Part shown: positions 1 to 9,408 of the stretch, one piece after another
How the letters are laid out: each line of letters opens with the position of its first letter
How positions within the stretch are numbered: position 1 is the first letter of the stretch
Assembly (NCBI RefSeq): GCF_003217495.1
Contig: NZ_QJSW01000023.1
Location: 20,275 to 84,274, forward strand
From: Paenibacillus barcinonensis
Lineage (GTDB): Bacteria; Bacillota; Bacilli; Paenibacillales; Paenibacillaceae
Reading direction: 5' to 3'
DNA length: 64,000 nt
The notes under the pieces: generated by a model
The model's input: only the letters and a program-made list of their open reading frames with translations
Database searches by the model: none
Told to the model about the DNA's origin: nothing
Position numbers and translations under genes: made by a program

Positions 1-1
1 G

Positions 2-124
2 GCGCAGTTCATCATTGGCAGCAAGAGCATCGAGAAGGACTGGGATTCATACGTCAAAGGATTCGATGGACTGGGCTTGAGCAATTATCTGGATATTTAT
101 CAAAGTGCAATTGAGAAAAAGTAA
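2..124 (+). CDS. C-terminal end of extracellular sugar-binding lipoprotein (partial)
   Basis: Only the last 40 codons are inside the window, so the start and any signal peptide cannot be seen. The tail reads through FIIGSKSIEKDWDSYVKGFD and ends in IEKK. This resembles the C-terminus of large LplA-type extracellular binding proteins of Paenibacillus sugar ABC transporters. The next gene is a membrane-anchored AraC regulator, and these two gene types commonly sit together, which supports the reading. A hairpin follows the stop. The family call rests on the tail and the context only. Confidence 0.55.
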   Translation, partial: AQFIIGSKSIEKDWDSYVKGFDGLGLSNYLDIYQSAIEKK

Positions 125-132
125 TATGTATG

Positions 133-172
133 GACTGTCCCGCCTGTCACCTGTGACCGGGGCAGTCTTCTC
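133..172 (+). terminator. Rho-independent terminator after the binding-protein gene
   Basis: A 10-bp stem (133-142 with 158-167, one G-T pair) is followed by a short pyrimidine run, ttctcc. It begins nine bases after the stop codon of the partial gene. The T-run is weak, so partial read-through towards the regulator is possible. Confidence 0.6.
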
Positions 173-292
173 CTATGACAACCCCACGTCATTCGATATA
201 ATGTACAGCATATTTATGAAAATTTAGTGAACAGCAGGGCAATTGGTTGTCGTCATGCAGCATGAAATGGAATGGTGGGGGGGACGCGGGAG

Positions 293-2536
293 ATGAGCAA
301 CAATTGGTTCAGACGTTTGCTGTTATCGTATTTGCCTATATTTTTTATTGTGACGTCGATTCTTTTTTTTATTTTTTTTCAGGTGTTTAATGAGCAGAAC
401 CGAAGGGAAGCGCTCAAAGCAAATGAATTTCTGGCTTCTCAGGTTACACAGTATCTGGATAATTCCTTGCGCTCGATTGATTTCAAGGTGCTGCGCGAGA
501 TTTTGACCAATTCCAATCTGAAAAACTATTTCTCGGTATCTGGCAGCGAGGATGTATATGCCGGCATTCAGGCAGTTAAGGTCATCGACGAATTGAAAAT
601 AGAATATCCGCTGATTGACTCGGTGTATTTGGTCAGGTACAGCGATAACACGGTTTTCAGCAACGGGAAGGCTGTTCCGGTTTATGAGTTCCCCGATGCT
701 GCATTTATTGAAGATAGCCGCTCCAAGGATGAGCAGAAATGGGTGGGTGCTCGTTCTTTCAAGGCATTCCCGTCGCAGACGGCGGAGCAGGTGATTACGA
801 TTGTACGCAGTGTTGCCAACGGCCGGGGACTGGTTGTGACAAATGTGGAGCTGAACACCCTGCGCAAATCCATTATGCAGATGTATGACCCTGAGTTTAC
901 GTTTGTGAACATTTACAATCGGGCAGGAGGCAGCCTGTGGCACAGCGGAATGTCTGAGGAGCGTACGTTTGACTCTACCCTGGCCTCCAAAACAGCATCA
1001 GCATCAGCCTCAGGAGAAGTATTCTCTGAATTTACGTCCAGCTACAGTGGCTGGAAGGTGCAGACGGGGCTGAACAATGGAAGGATCGTCAAGTTTGCCC
1101 TGCAATTTTATAATATTTGGTTTATTTTTGCCGCTGGTGTTGTGTTGGTCGGGGTGGCATGGGTGGTCTATGTGACGCGCAGAAACTACAAGCCTATTCA
1201 GCAGATTGTCACGTTGATCCAGACGGTATCCTCACAGAAGCCGTCTGCCCTGAATTATGGCAAGGAGAACGAGTTTCGTTTTATTCATACCACTCTGGAG
1301 CGCATGATTGATCAGACGCGGCAGTATGAGGAGGAGCATGAGGAGAATCTGATTTTGCAGAAAAAGGTCTTCTTTCAGGAGCTGCTCGAAGGTACACGGG
1401 ATTACTCCAGTCAGGAGCTGTCTGCGCAGATGAGCCGATTCAAGCTGCCAGAACTGGAGCATCGCTGGGCTGTGCTGGTGGTGGAGATGGATCGGTATGA
1501 CGTCTTTGCGGCGGAGTATCATCAGCAGGACCAGGCTCTCTTGAAGTTTGTGCTGTCCAGCATTCTGCAGGAAAGTGCGCGGCACGAAGGAACAGATGTG
1601 TGGGCCGAGTGGGTCTCCGATCAACGTCTCTATGCCATGCTCTGGCTGCCGGAGATAGCGCATTCCGAGGAGTTGGAAGCGCGGTTGCTCACCGATTATC
1701 TGGACCGGATTGGTCAGTACCTGCACTTTACCGTCACCATTGGGGTAGGCCGGGTCGCTGTTGATCTTCGCGGGCTGCGGGCATCCCTCAAAGAGGCGGT
1801 GCATGCGCTGGAGTACAAGGCTGTGCTGGGCACCAATCGCATGATTCCATGTAGTGAGGTACCGAATTCCACCAATGATGTGTATGAGTTTTTAAAAACA
1901 ATCTCGCTTCTGGTGCAGTCGATGCGGCTGTCGGATGACGTCTGGGAGCAGCATTTCGAGCGGCTATTCAACCAGGTTCGCCAGTCTGTCCTGTCACGGC
2001 AGGAGATTATGAACACGGTGCAGCTGTTGTTCCAGCATTACAATCGGGAATTTGCCGAGTTGCCGCAGGAATATCAGGAGACGTGGGCTGCGATATTTAC
2101 GCCGCTGCTGCCCAGACTGGAGGGCTGGGAGACGCTGGACGATCTGCGAGAGCTATGTCTTGAGGGTTTCCGGGAGCTGGCCCGGCAGATGCAGACATTG
2201 CAATGCTCTCGCAAGCATCGGTCACATATTTTGGAGATTCGCAAATATATCGAGCAGCACTATAACAATCCTGATCTGTCTTTGAATTACCTGAGTGACC
2301 TGTTTGATATCAATCCGAAGTATCTAAGTAAGCTTTTTAAAGATGAGCTTGGCGAGAAGTTTGTGGATCTGCTCATCAGCCACCGCATCGAAAAGGCGAA
2401 GCAGCTCATGCAGGAGACGGACAAAGCCATTCAGGAGATCAGCGAGGAAGTAGGGTATACCAATTACAATTCCTTCAACCGGGCCTTTAAAAATGTCGTT
2501 GGCATGGCTCCGAGTGACTATCGCAAGGCGATGTAA
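293..2536 (+). CDS. Membrane-anchored AraC-family transcriptional regulator
   Basis: This is a sensor and transcription factor in one chain. A first membrane helix near residues 10-28 (LLLSYLPIFFIVTSILFFIF) and a second near residues 275-300 enclose an extracytoplasmic domain of about 240 residues, as in Cache-type sensors. A cytoplasmic middle part follows, then a C-terminal AraC double helix-turn-helix over about the last 100 residues (YIEQHYNNPDLSLNYLSDLF, then EEVGYTNYNSFNRAFK). I prefer the ATG at 293: a run of seven Gs at 277-283 gives it a plausible ribosome site, while the ATG at 272 has none. Such proteins usually control an adjacent sugar transporter and its glycosidases. It probably controls the upstream transporter and the GH3/GH38 genes. 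Ligand unknown. Confidence 0.85.
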   Translation: MSNNWFRRLLLSYLPIFFIVTSILFFIFFQVFNEQNRREALKANEFLASQVTQYLDNSLRSIDFKVLREILTNSNLKNYFSVSGSEDVYAGIQAVKVIDELKIEYPLIDSVYLVRYSDNTVFSNGKAVPVYEFPDAAFIEDSRSKDEQKWVGARSFKAFPSQTAEQVITIVRSVANGRGLVVTNVELNTLRKSIMQMYDPEFTFVNIYNRAGGSLWHSGMSEERTFDSTLASKTASASASGEVFSEFTSSYSGWKVQTGLNNGRIVKFALQFYNIWFIFAAGVVLVGVAWVVYVTRRNYKPIQQIVTLIQTVSSQKPSALNYGKENEFRFIHTTLERMIDQTRQYEEEHEENLILQKKVFFQELLEGTRDYSSQELSAQMSRFKLPELEHRWAVLVVEMDRYDVFAAEYHQQDQALLKFVLSSILQESARHEGTDVWAEWVSDQRLYAMLWLPEIAHSEELEARLLTDYLDRIGQYLHFTVTIGVGRVAVDLRGLRASLKEAVHALEYKAVLGTNRMIPCSEVPNSTNDVYEFLKTISLLVQSMRLSDDVWEQHFERLFNQVRQSVLSRQEIMNTVQLLFQHYNREFAELPQEYQETWAAIFTPLLPRLEGWETLDDLRELCLEGFRELARQMQTLQCSRKHRSHILEIRKYIEQHYNNPDLSLNYLSDLFDINPKYLSKLFKDELGEKFVDLLISHRIEKAKQLMQETDKAIQEISEEVGYTNYNSFNRAFKNVVGMAPSDYRKAM

Positions 2537-2663
2537 GGTTGAAAGTCCAGGGCAGGATGAAGTTATACACGGCAGCACAGGTAACAGATACAGAGTCCGC
2601 TAGTCAGGTGGTGCAAGTGAAGTTCGCGCCTGACCAATCCAAACGCAGAAGGAGAATGTGTAC

Positions 2664-4982
2664 ATGCAAATGGACTACCAAGATGCTTCGCTCCCGATTC
2701 AGGAACGGGTTCAGGATCTGCTCTCACGAATGACCACGGAAGAGAAGATTGGACAGCTGATCCAGCCTATGGGCTGGAAGACGTACAAGAAAGAAGCGGA
2801 TGGCAGCGTACAGGTAACGGAGGAGTTCGTGGCGGACCTGGCGCAGGGTGGTGTCGGCTCGCTGTATGGTGTGCTCAGAGCTGATCCGTGGACGGAAGTA
2901 ACCCTGGAGACGGGACTGACACCGCGCCAAGGGGCGGTAGCAACCAATGTGATTCAGCGCTATGCGATAGAGCATTCCCGTTTGGGGATTCCGATTCTTT
3001 TCGGAGAAGAGTGCTCCCACGGACATATGGCGATTGGCTCAACGGTTTTCCCTGTACCGCTGGCGGTAGGCAGTACGTGGAACACCGAGCTGTATCGAAG
3101 CATGTGCGAGGCCATCGCTGTGGAGACCCGGAGTCAGGGCGGCGCAGCCACGTATTCTCCGGTGCTGGATGTTGTGCGTGACCCGAGGTGGGGACGGACG
3201 GAGGAATGCTTTGCCGAGGACCCTTATCTGATCGGGCAGTTTGCTGTGGAAGCCATCCACGGATTGCAGGGAGAGCGTCTGGATTCCGACCATACCGTGG
3301 TGGCAACACTTAAACATTTTGCGGCATACGGAAGCTCGGAGGGAGGACGCAATGCGGCTCCTGTGCACATGGGATTGCGTGAACTGCATGAGATCGACCT
3401 GATGCCGTTCAAACAAGCGGTGGAAGCCGGGGCCTGCTCGGTCATGACCGCTTATAACGAGATTGATGGTGTGCCCTGTACGTCCAGCACGTATCTGCTT
3501 CATGACCTTTTGCGGGAGGAGTGGGGCTTTGACGGATTTGTCATTACGGATTTTGGAGCCATCCAGATGCTGGTGAACGGACACAACACGGCTAAGAACG
3601 GCGAACAGGCAGTAGCACAGTCCCTTCGGGCAGGTGTGGACATGGAAATGTCGGGCTTCATGTACCGCAAACATCTGGCGCAGGCGCTGGAGCAGGGCTT
3701 GTTGGGGGAGAGAGAGCTGGACCTCGCTGTACGGCGGGTGCTGGAGATGAAGTTCAGACTGGGCTTGTTCGAGCGGCCCTATGTTGATCCTGATATGGCT
3801 GATCGTGTAATCGGCTGTGAGCAGCATGTGCAGCTGGCAAGAGAAGTTGCGCAGGAGGGCATCGTACTGCTGAAAAATGAAGGCCATGTGCTTCCGCTTG
3901 CTGCTCAAGGCGTTAAGGTGGCTGTCATCGGGCCGAATGCCAATCATATGTATAATCAGCTTGGAGACTACACCTCACCACAGCTGAGGGAGCAGATTGT
4001 CACCGTACTGGATGGCATTACACGCAAGCTTGGTGCCGATTCGGGTCAGGTGCTGTACGCACCCGGATGTCGCATCAAGGGTGATTCGAGAGAGGGCTTT
4101 GCGCAGGCGCTTGCATGTGCAGAGCAGGCAGATGTCATCGTCATGGTGATGGGCGGATCAAGTGCGCGTGATTTTGGCGAAGGTACGATTGATCTGCGTA
4201 CAGGTGCTTCCGTGGTGACGGATGATCCGTGGAATGACATGGAATGCGGAGAAGGCATTGACCGTTCCTCACTGAATCTGATGGGTGTACAGCTGGAGCT
4301 GGTGCAGGAGGTGCATAAACTGGGGAAGCCTGTCGTGGTGGTCTATATTAACGGACGTCCGATTGCCGAACCGTGGATTGACGAGCATATTCCAGCTATT
4401 GTGGAGGCTTGGTATCCGGGGCAGGCGGGCGGTCATGCCATCACAGATATCCTGTTCGGGGATGTGAATCCATCCGGTCGTCTTACGGTCTCCATTCCGA
4501 AGCATGAAGGACAGCTTCCCGTGTACTATCACGCCAAGCGGACGCGCGGCAAAAGGTACCTCGAGATGCAGCTTGCGCCGCAGTATGTTTTTGGGCATGG
4601 GCTGAGCTACACACAATTCAAGTATGATAACGTACGTGTAACGCCAGAGGTCATCGGGCCGGAGGAGCAGGCCGAGGTGCAAGTGGAGGTTACGAACATT
4701 GGAGAAGTAGCAGGCAAAGAGGTCGTGCAGCTGTACATCACCGATGTGTCGGCTTCCGTTACCCGGGCAGAGATATCATTAAAAGGTTTTCGCAAAATCC
4801 ATCTGGAGCCAGGGGAGACTCGTACAGTGACGTTCCCTGTGCATAAGGAACATCTCGCCCTGATCAACTCTCATCTCCAGTCTGTCGTCGAGCCAGGTGA
4901 ATTCAAGCTGATGGTAGGCCGCAGCTCGGCGGACTGGACAGCATGCCGTTTACATGTACAGCAAGTGGAGGTGACCGTATGA
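2664..4982 (+). CDS. Glycoside hydrolase family 3 (beta-glucosidase / beta-xylosidase type)
   Basis: About 772 residues with no signal peptide, so it probably acts on imported oligosaccharides. The layout is a GH3 N-terminal barrel, then the C-terminal alpha/beta domain, then a fibronectin-III-like domain (around EVVQLYITDVSASVTRAEIS). The nucleophile is likely Asp296 in FVITDFGAI; KHFAAYG and the TAYNEIDGVPC segment are also typical. A GTG at 2658 is in frame, but the ATG at 2664 lies nine bases after AAGGAG and is the better start. The stop overlaps the start of the GH38 gene (ATGA), so the two are translationally coupled. Beta-glucosidase, beta-xylosidase or another beta-glycosidase cannot be told apart by eye. 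Confidence 0.9.
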   Translation: MQMDYQDASLPIQERVQDLLSRMTTEEKIGQLIQPMGWKTYKKEADGSVQVTEEFVADLAQGGVGSLYGVLRADPWTEVTLETGLTPRQGAVATNVIQRYAIEHSRLGIPILFGEECSHGHMAIGSTVFPVPLAVGSTWNTELYRSMCEAIAVETRSQGGAATYSPVLDVVRDPRWGRTEECFAEDPYLIGQFAVEAIHGLQGERLDSDHTVVATLKHFAAYGSSEGGRNAAPVHMGLRELHEIDLMPFKQAVEAGACSVMTAYNEIDGVPCTSSTYLLHDLLREEWGFDGFVITDFGAIQMLVNGHNTAKNGEQAVAQSLRAGVDMEMSGFMYRKHLAQALEQGLLGERELDLAVRRVLEMKFRLGLFERPYVDPDMADRVIGCEQHVQLAREVAQEGIVLLKNEGHVLPLAAQGVKVAVIGPNANHMYNQLGDYTSPQLREQIVTVLDGITRKLGADSGQVLYAPGCRIKGDSREGFAQALACAEQADVIVMVMGGSSARDFGEGTIDLRTGASVVTDDPWNDMECGEGIDRSSLNLMGVQLELVQEVHKLGKPVVVVYINGRPIAEPWIDEHIPAIVEAWYPGQAGGHAITDILFGDVNPSGRLTVSIPKHEGQLPVYYHAKRTRGKRYLEMQLAPQYVFGHGLSYTQFKYDNVRVTPEVIGPEEQAEVQVEVTNIGEVAGKEVVQLYITDVSASVTRAEISLKGFRKIHLEPGETRTVTFPVHKEHLALINSHLQSVVEPGEFKLMVGRSSADWTACRLHVQQVEVTV

Positions 4983-7900
4983 TCCGAATTCAGCGATTCA
5001 TTGAAGATATGAAGCAGCGGCAGTGGCTGGATGTGGTAGAACTTCCGGAGTGGCAGATGCAGCGCGCGCGGTACATACTGCCGGGAGAATATGAGTACGA
5101 TTCCGAGGCAGCCTCGACACAATCTTTAGATCCCTTGAATAGTACCCATGGAACGACGTATTTTCTGAGCCAAAGCGTGCAGCTTCCCGAGACGTGGCAG
5201 GGTCAAGCGACTGGATTTGTTTTTGAAGCAGGCGGGGAAGGCTTGCTCAAGGTGAATGGTGTTCCTTATCACGGACTGGATCGCAATCATTCCTTCGTAC
5301 CTTTGCCGAGAGAGCGTGTGGGCGCTGCGCCGAAGCTGGAGATTGAATTGTATGATCCCATCCCCGAGCCACATGATCCACTCAATCGGCAGGCGGTGAT
5401 TCAGCCTCCCATTCAGGGGATACGAGCGGCGCTGGTGCATGTGAATCAACCGCTCCAAAGCCTGATGTACAGCATGACGGTGATTTCCGAATCGTTGCAG
5501 GCTTCGATGGAGAAGGATGCCAAGCGTACAACACTGGTGCGGGCGATGCATCAGGTGATGGATGAGATGAACGATGATCCGGGCCGCTGGCAGGATGGGG
5601 TGTGGTTGCAGGAGCAGGAGCAGTGGCTCGTTCAGACCGTGCTTCAGGCAGACCCGGAGCAATACCGCAGCGGCTTCATGCATCTGGTTGGACAGTCTCA
5701 CATTGACGTGGCCTGGCTCTGGCCTGTACGGGAGACGGTCCGCAAGTCAAGTCGTACGTTCTCTACAATGTGTACGCTGATGGATACGTACCCGGATTTT
5801 GTGTATTCCCAGAGCCAGCCCCAGTTATATGCCTTTGTGAAGGAGCATTATCCAGAGCTGTACGAACGGGTGAAGGCGCGTATTGCCGAAGGGCGCTGGG
5901 AGCTGGTCGGCGGCATGTGGGTGGAGCCGGACTTGAACATTCCAAGCGGTGAGTCCCTGGTGCGCCAGATTTTGTATGGGCAGCAATTTTATCAGTCCGA
6001 GTTCGGCAAACGTTCCAATATCGAGTGGCTGCCGGATACGTTCGGGTACTGCGCTTCATTGCCGCAGATTTTGCGGCTTGCCGACATTCCTTATTTTATG
6101 ACGACCAAATTGAACTGGAACGATACGAATGTGTTTCCGTATGATCTGTTCGACTGGGTAGGGATTGACGGTACATCGGTGCTGGCTTACCTGAATCATG
6201 GCGTGAACGAGCATACACGTCCCAAGGATGTCGATGAACACTGGCAGTCTTACAAACAAAAGGATGTACATCCCGAGCAGATGCTGCTCTATGGTCATGG
6301 CGATGGCGGCGGCGGTGTGACGAATGAGATGGTGGAGTTTGCCGAGCGTGCTCACCTGATGGTGGGGCAGCCTGTCAGCAGATTCAGTACGGCCGGGGCA
6401 TTTTTTGAAGGCATCGAGGCAGGTGAACCGACACTGCCGAAGTGGCATGGTGATCTGTATCTGGAGCTGCATCGTGGAACCTATACAACCCATGCGAGGA
6501 ACAAACGAAGTAATCGCAAGGCTGAGGTGCTCTATCGCGAAGCAGAGATCTGGAGCCAGTTCGGGGCAGATGACAGCAGGGTCACGTATAACAAGGGAGT
6601 GCTGGATGAAGGCTGGAAGCTGATGATGCTGAATCAGTTCCATGACATTATCCCGGGCACGTCCATCCCTGAAGTGTACGTTACCTCTGCCGAGGAGTAT
6701 TCGAAGGTGTTTTCGCTGGGGGATGAGGTCCTGAAGAGTACACTTGGCGCACTCACCAACACCATAACAACAGATGAAGTATCAGGCACACCGTACGTCA
6801 TTTTCAACAGCCTGGGCTGGGAGCGCAGTGAAGTGATCTGCATCTCCGGGGGAACGGGGATGGCTGGAATGATAGCGTATGATTGCCATAGCAATCGTTT
6901 GGTTAGTGAGGCCGAGCAACATGAAGGCGGGGGCAGTCTGCATATTCTTGTTCCTTCCATTCCGGCGTTCGGGTACAGCACGATATGGCTGCGTGAATCG
7001 GAGGACATTATTTCAATTGCGGATCAATTCAGCCTGGAGCCGGCTGCAGCATCTGAGGTACTACACGATAAGGTCAACACTTCAACGGACTTGGGTACAG
7101 TGCAGGTGCCATTCACAGATAACTCAAAAGCACAAGACGCGGCTACACTTGAGCCCCTACCCGCTCGTTGGGAAACGATATTTTACACGCTGGAATTCAA
7201 CGATTGGGGCGAGATCACAAGATGGTACGACAAAACGCTAGACCGTGAATGGCTGAAGCCGGGAGATAAGGCGAATGAATGGCAATTTTTCCATGATCGA
7301 CCGACGTACTGGGATGCATGGGATATTGATCCGCGATTTGAATCGCAGCGGGCGGGTGCTGTGCAGCTGGTATCCAGAGAGATTGTGCAGCGTGGCTCTG
7401 TGCAGGATGTACTCAGGTTTCGCTGGAAGCTGAATGACTCCGAGATTAGTCAGGATGTGATTCTGTACCATCACCAGCGCAGGGTAGATTTCAAGACGTC
7501 TGTAGACTGGAACGAGAGCCACAAGCTGCTCAAGGTGGCATTCCCGGCAGATTTGGTGGCAGCCAAAGCCACGTATGAGATTCCGTTTGGTGCTTTGGAG
7601 CGTGCAACCCATACCAATACAAGCTGGGAACGGGCACAGTTTGAAGTCTGCGGGCATCGCTGGGCTGACCTTTCGGAGGGCAACAGCGGCATCAGTCTGC
7701 TGAATGACTGCAAGTATGGTTATGACATCAAGGATCGCATGATCCGGTTGTCGCTGCTGCGAGCACCCAAATGGCCGGATGTACGTGCCGATCAGGGGCA
7801 GCATGAGTTTACGTATGCTATACTGCCGCATGCAGGAGACTGGCGTCAGGCTGATGTCGTGAAACGCGCCATGGAGCTGAATCATCCCGTGCAGGTCGTT

Positions 7901-8203
7901 GCGGCGACTCCACACAAGGGCACCAAGCCTTCCAGGCACAGCTGGCTCCAAATCCAGAGTGAACATGTTATTCTGGATACAATCAAGGCATTGGAAGATG
8001 GAACAGGCACAGTGCTTCGATTCTATGAATCCAGTGGAGGGCGGGAGAAGGTGCAGGTGAAGTGGAAGGAACAGCATGTCCGTGCGTCCATCATCAATCT
8101 GCTCGAGGATGAGTTAGAGCCGCTTGCCTGTGAAGACGGAGCTTTTGAGCTAACCTTCAGGCCCTTTGAGATCAAATCAGTGAAGCTTGTTCCATCAAGC
8201 TGA
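4979..8203 (+). CDS. Alpha-mannosidase, glycoside hydrolase family 38
   Basis: About 1,074 residues and apparently cytoplasmic. The GH38 zinc site starts with His241 and Asp243 in GQSHIDVAWLWP. The nucleophile is likely Asp353 in WLPDTFGYCASLPQIL. A third recognisable segment is MLNQFHDIIPGTSIPEVY, with the His/Asp of the active site. The C-terminal half is the beta-sandwich region usual in bacterial alpha-mannosidases. The start at 4979 overlaps the GH3 stop by four bases and follows GGAGGTG. With GH3 it probably trims a mannose-containing oligosaccharide; the linkage is not predictable from sequence. Confidence 0.92.
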   Translation: MIRIQRFIEDMKQRQWLDVVELPEWQMQRARYILPGEYEYDSEAASTQSLDPLNSTHGTTYFLSQSVQLPETWQGQATGFVFEAGGEGLLKVNGVPYHGLDRNHSFVPLPRERVGAAPKLEIELYDPIPEPHDPLNRQAVIQPPIQGIRAALVHVNQPLQSLMYSMTVISESLQASMEKDAKRTTLVRAMHQVMDEMNDDPGRWQDGVWLQEQEQWLVQTVLQADPEQYRSGFMHLVGQSHIDVAWLWPVRETVRKSSRTFSTMCTLMDTYPDFVYSQSQPQLYAFVKEHYPELYERVKARIAEGRWELVGGMWVEPDLNIPSGESLVRQILYGQQFYQSEFGKRSNIEWLPDTFGYCASLPQILRLADIPYFMTTKLNWNDTNVFPYDLFDWVGIDGTSVLAYLNHGVNEHTRPKDVDEHWQSYKQKDVHPEQMLLYGHGDGGGGVTNEMVEFAERAHLMVGQPVSRFSTAGAFFEGIEAGEPTLPKWHGDLYLELHRGTYTTHARNKRSNRKAEVLYREAEIWSQFGADDSRVTYNKGVLDEGWKLMMLNQFHDIIPGTSIPEVYVTSAEEYSKVFSLGDEVLKSTLGALTNTITTDEVSGTPYVIFNSLGWERSEVICISGGTGMAGMIAYDCHSNRLVSEAEQHEGGGSLHILVPSIPAFGYSTIWLRESEDIISIADQFSLEPAAASEVLHDKVNTSTDLGTVQVPFTDNSKAQDAATLEPLPARWETIFYTLEFNDWGEITRWYDKTLDREWLKPGDKANEWQFFHDRPTYWDAWDIDPRFESQRAGAVQLVSREIVQRGSVQDVLRFRWKLNDSEISQDVILYHHQRRVDFKTSVDWNESHKLLKVAFPADLVAAKATYEIPFGALERATHTNTSWERAQFEVCGHRWADLSEGNSGISLLNDCKYGYDIKDRMIRLSLLRAPKWPDVRADQGQHEFTYAILPHAGDWRQADVVKRAMELNHPVQVVAATPHKGTKPSRHSWLQIQSEHVILDTIKALEDGTGTVLRFYESSGGREKVQVKWKEQHVRASIINLLEDELEPLACEDGAFELTFRPFEIKSVKLVPSS

Positions 8204-8213
8204 AGCAGATATT

Positions 8214-8433
8214 AAGTTGAACGATTCATTTACACGTTAACGGAGAGGACAGAAAAAACCTGGAAAAGCGGAGCGGTCGCCTGAAAGCTTTCTGAAAGAA
8301 AGCTGCATCGGAAGCATATGCTTATCACCGGATTTTCCCTTTGGGAAAGGGAATCAAAAAAATCTGGGGATAACAGCGATTGGAAGGTTATTCTGTCATC
8401 GGAGTGGGTTGTGTAAAATCTTTAGTTCAACTT
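8214..8433. other. Inverted-repeat-bounded element with predicted RNA structure
   Basis: This fills most of the 314-base gap between the mannosidase and the first isomerase and has no credible ORF. Its ends are a perfect 9-bp inverted repeat, AAGTTGAAC (8214-8222) and GTTCAACTT (8425-8433). Inside are several hairpins. One is AGCTTTC...GAAAGCT. Another pairs CCGGATTT with AAATCTGG around a nested TTCCCTTT/AAAGGGAA stem. A third pairs GATAACAG with CTGTCATC, with one mismatch. The layout suits a dispersed repeat or a structured RNA. It looks familiar to me from other Paenibacillus intergenic regions, but that is memory, not a search. A TATAAT at 8436-8441 right after it may be the -10 box of the isomerase genes. 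Confidence 0.6.
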
Positions 8434-8517
8434 TATATAATAGGTATCGAACGTACAATGGGCTGAGCGTGTTAAAAAAACTGGATTATCCATCCAATCA
8501 TTCGCGGGAGGTACGAC

Positions 8518-9396
8518 ATGAAATTAACGAACAAGATCGGTGTCATCGTAGATAGCTTTGGTGTAGGGGTCAAGGAAGGACTGATCAAAGCCAAGGATGC
8601 AGGTGCAGAAGGTGTACAGATCTATGCGGTGAAAGGGGAGATGGACCCCGAAAATCTCTCTGCTGCGGCACGTAAAGAGCTTCGAAGCTACATTGATGGT
8701 TTGGGGCTTGAGATTTCAGCGCTCGTTGGCGATCTGGGCGGTCACGGGTTTCAGGTTCAGGCGGATAATGCATGGAAAGTGGAAAAATCCAAGCGAATCG
8801 TGGATCTTGCCCTTGAGCTCGGCACGAATATTGTAACTACACATATCGGGATCGTTCCGCATGATACCTCCTCAGAGGTATACGCAACCCTGCACGCCGC
8901 TTGCGAGGAGTTAGGGCAATATGCGAAAAGCGCAGGTGCCTACTTTGCCATCGAGACGGGACCGGAAACGGCCGCTGATCTGAAAGGCTTTCTGGATACA
9001 CTCTCGACGAACGGCGTTTCGGTCAATTTTGACCCGGCCAATATGGTCATGGTCACCGGGGATGATCCGGTGCAGGGGGTTAAGCTGCTCAAGGATTACA
9101 TCGTGCACACCCATGTGAAGGATGGCTTGCGTCTGAAGGAGGTTGATCCACGCGATGTATACGGTGCGGTAGGGTATGCACCTATGGATCATGACAAAAT
9201 TGCCGAAATGGTCGCTTCGGGTACCTTTTTCCGGGAAGTGCCGCTGGGTGAAGGGGCCGTTGATTTTGATGCGTATTTTGCCGCTCTGCAGGAGATTGGG
9301 TATAAGGGGTATTTGACTATTGAGCGTGAGGTCGGGCACCAGCCGGAAGTGGATATTCGTAAAGCCGTGCAATTCATTGAGCGATATCGACGATAG
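8518..9396 (+). CDS. Sugar phosphate isomerase/epimerase family TIM-barrel protein
   Basis: 292 residues with the AP-endonuclease-2-like TIM barrel of the sugar isomerase/epimerase family. Metal-ligand strands are visible: AIETGPE (Glu), SVNFDPANMVM (Asp), YIVHTHVKDG (His, Asp) and a final YLTIERE (Glu). The start is firm, since GCGGGAGG precedes the ATG. It is followed after four bases or so by a second member of the same superfamily, so both probably act on one pathway, interconverting a sugar released by the GH3/GH38 enzymes. The substrate cannot be named. Confidence 0.82.
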   Translation: MKLTNKIGVIVDSFGVGVKEGLIKAKDAGAEGVQIYAVKGEMDPENLSAAARKELRSYIDGLGLEISALVGDLGGHGFQVQADNAWKVEKSKRIVDLALELGTNIVTTHIGIVPHDTSSEVYATLHAACEELGQYAKSAGAYFAIETGPETAADLKGFLDTLSTNGVSVNFDPANMVMVTGDDPVQGVKLLKDYIVHTHVKDGLRLKEVDPRDVYGAVGYAPMDHDKIAEMVASGTFFREVPLGEGAVDFDAYFAALQEIGYKGYLTIEREVGHQPEVDIRKAVQFIERYRR

Positions 9397-9408
9397 GGAG
9401 TGGAGCAG

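Noticed and set aside
3039..3947. A 302-codon minus-strand frame inside the GH3 gene
   Set aside because: Antisense to conserved GH3 catalytic-domain sequence; no domain, no start signal.
7238..8077. A 279-codon minus-strand frame inside the GH38 gene
   Set aside because: Antisense shadow; the plus-strand frame is a full-length alpha-mannosidase.
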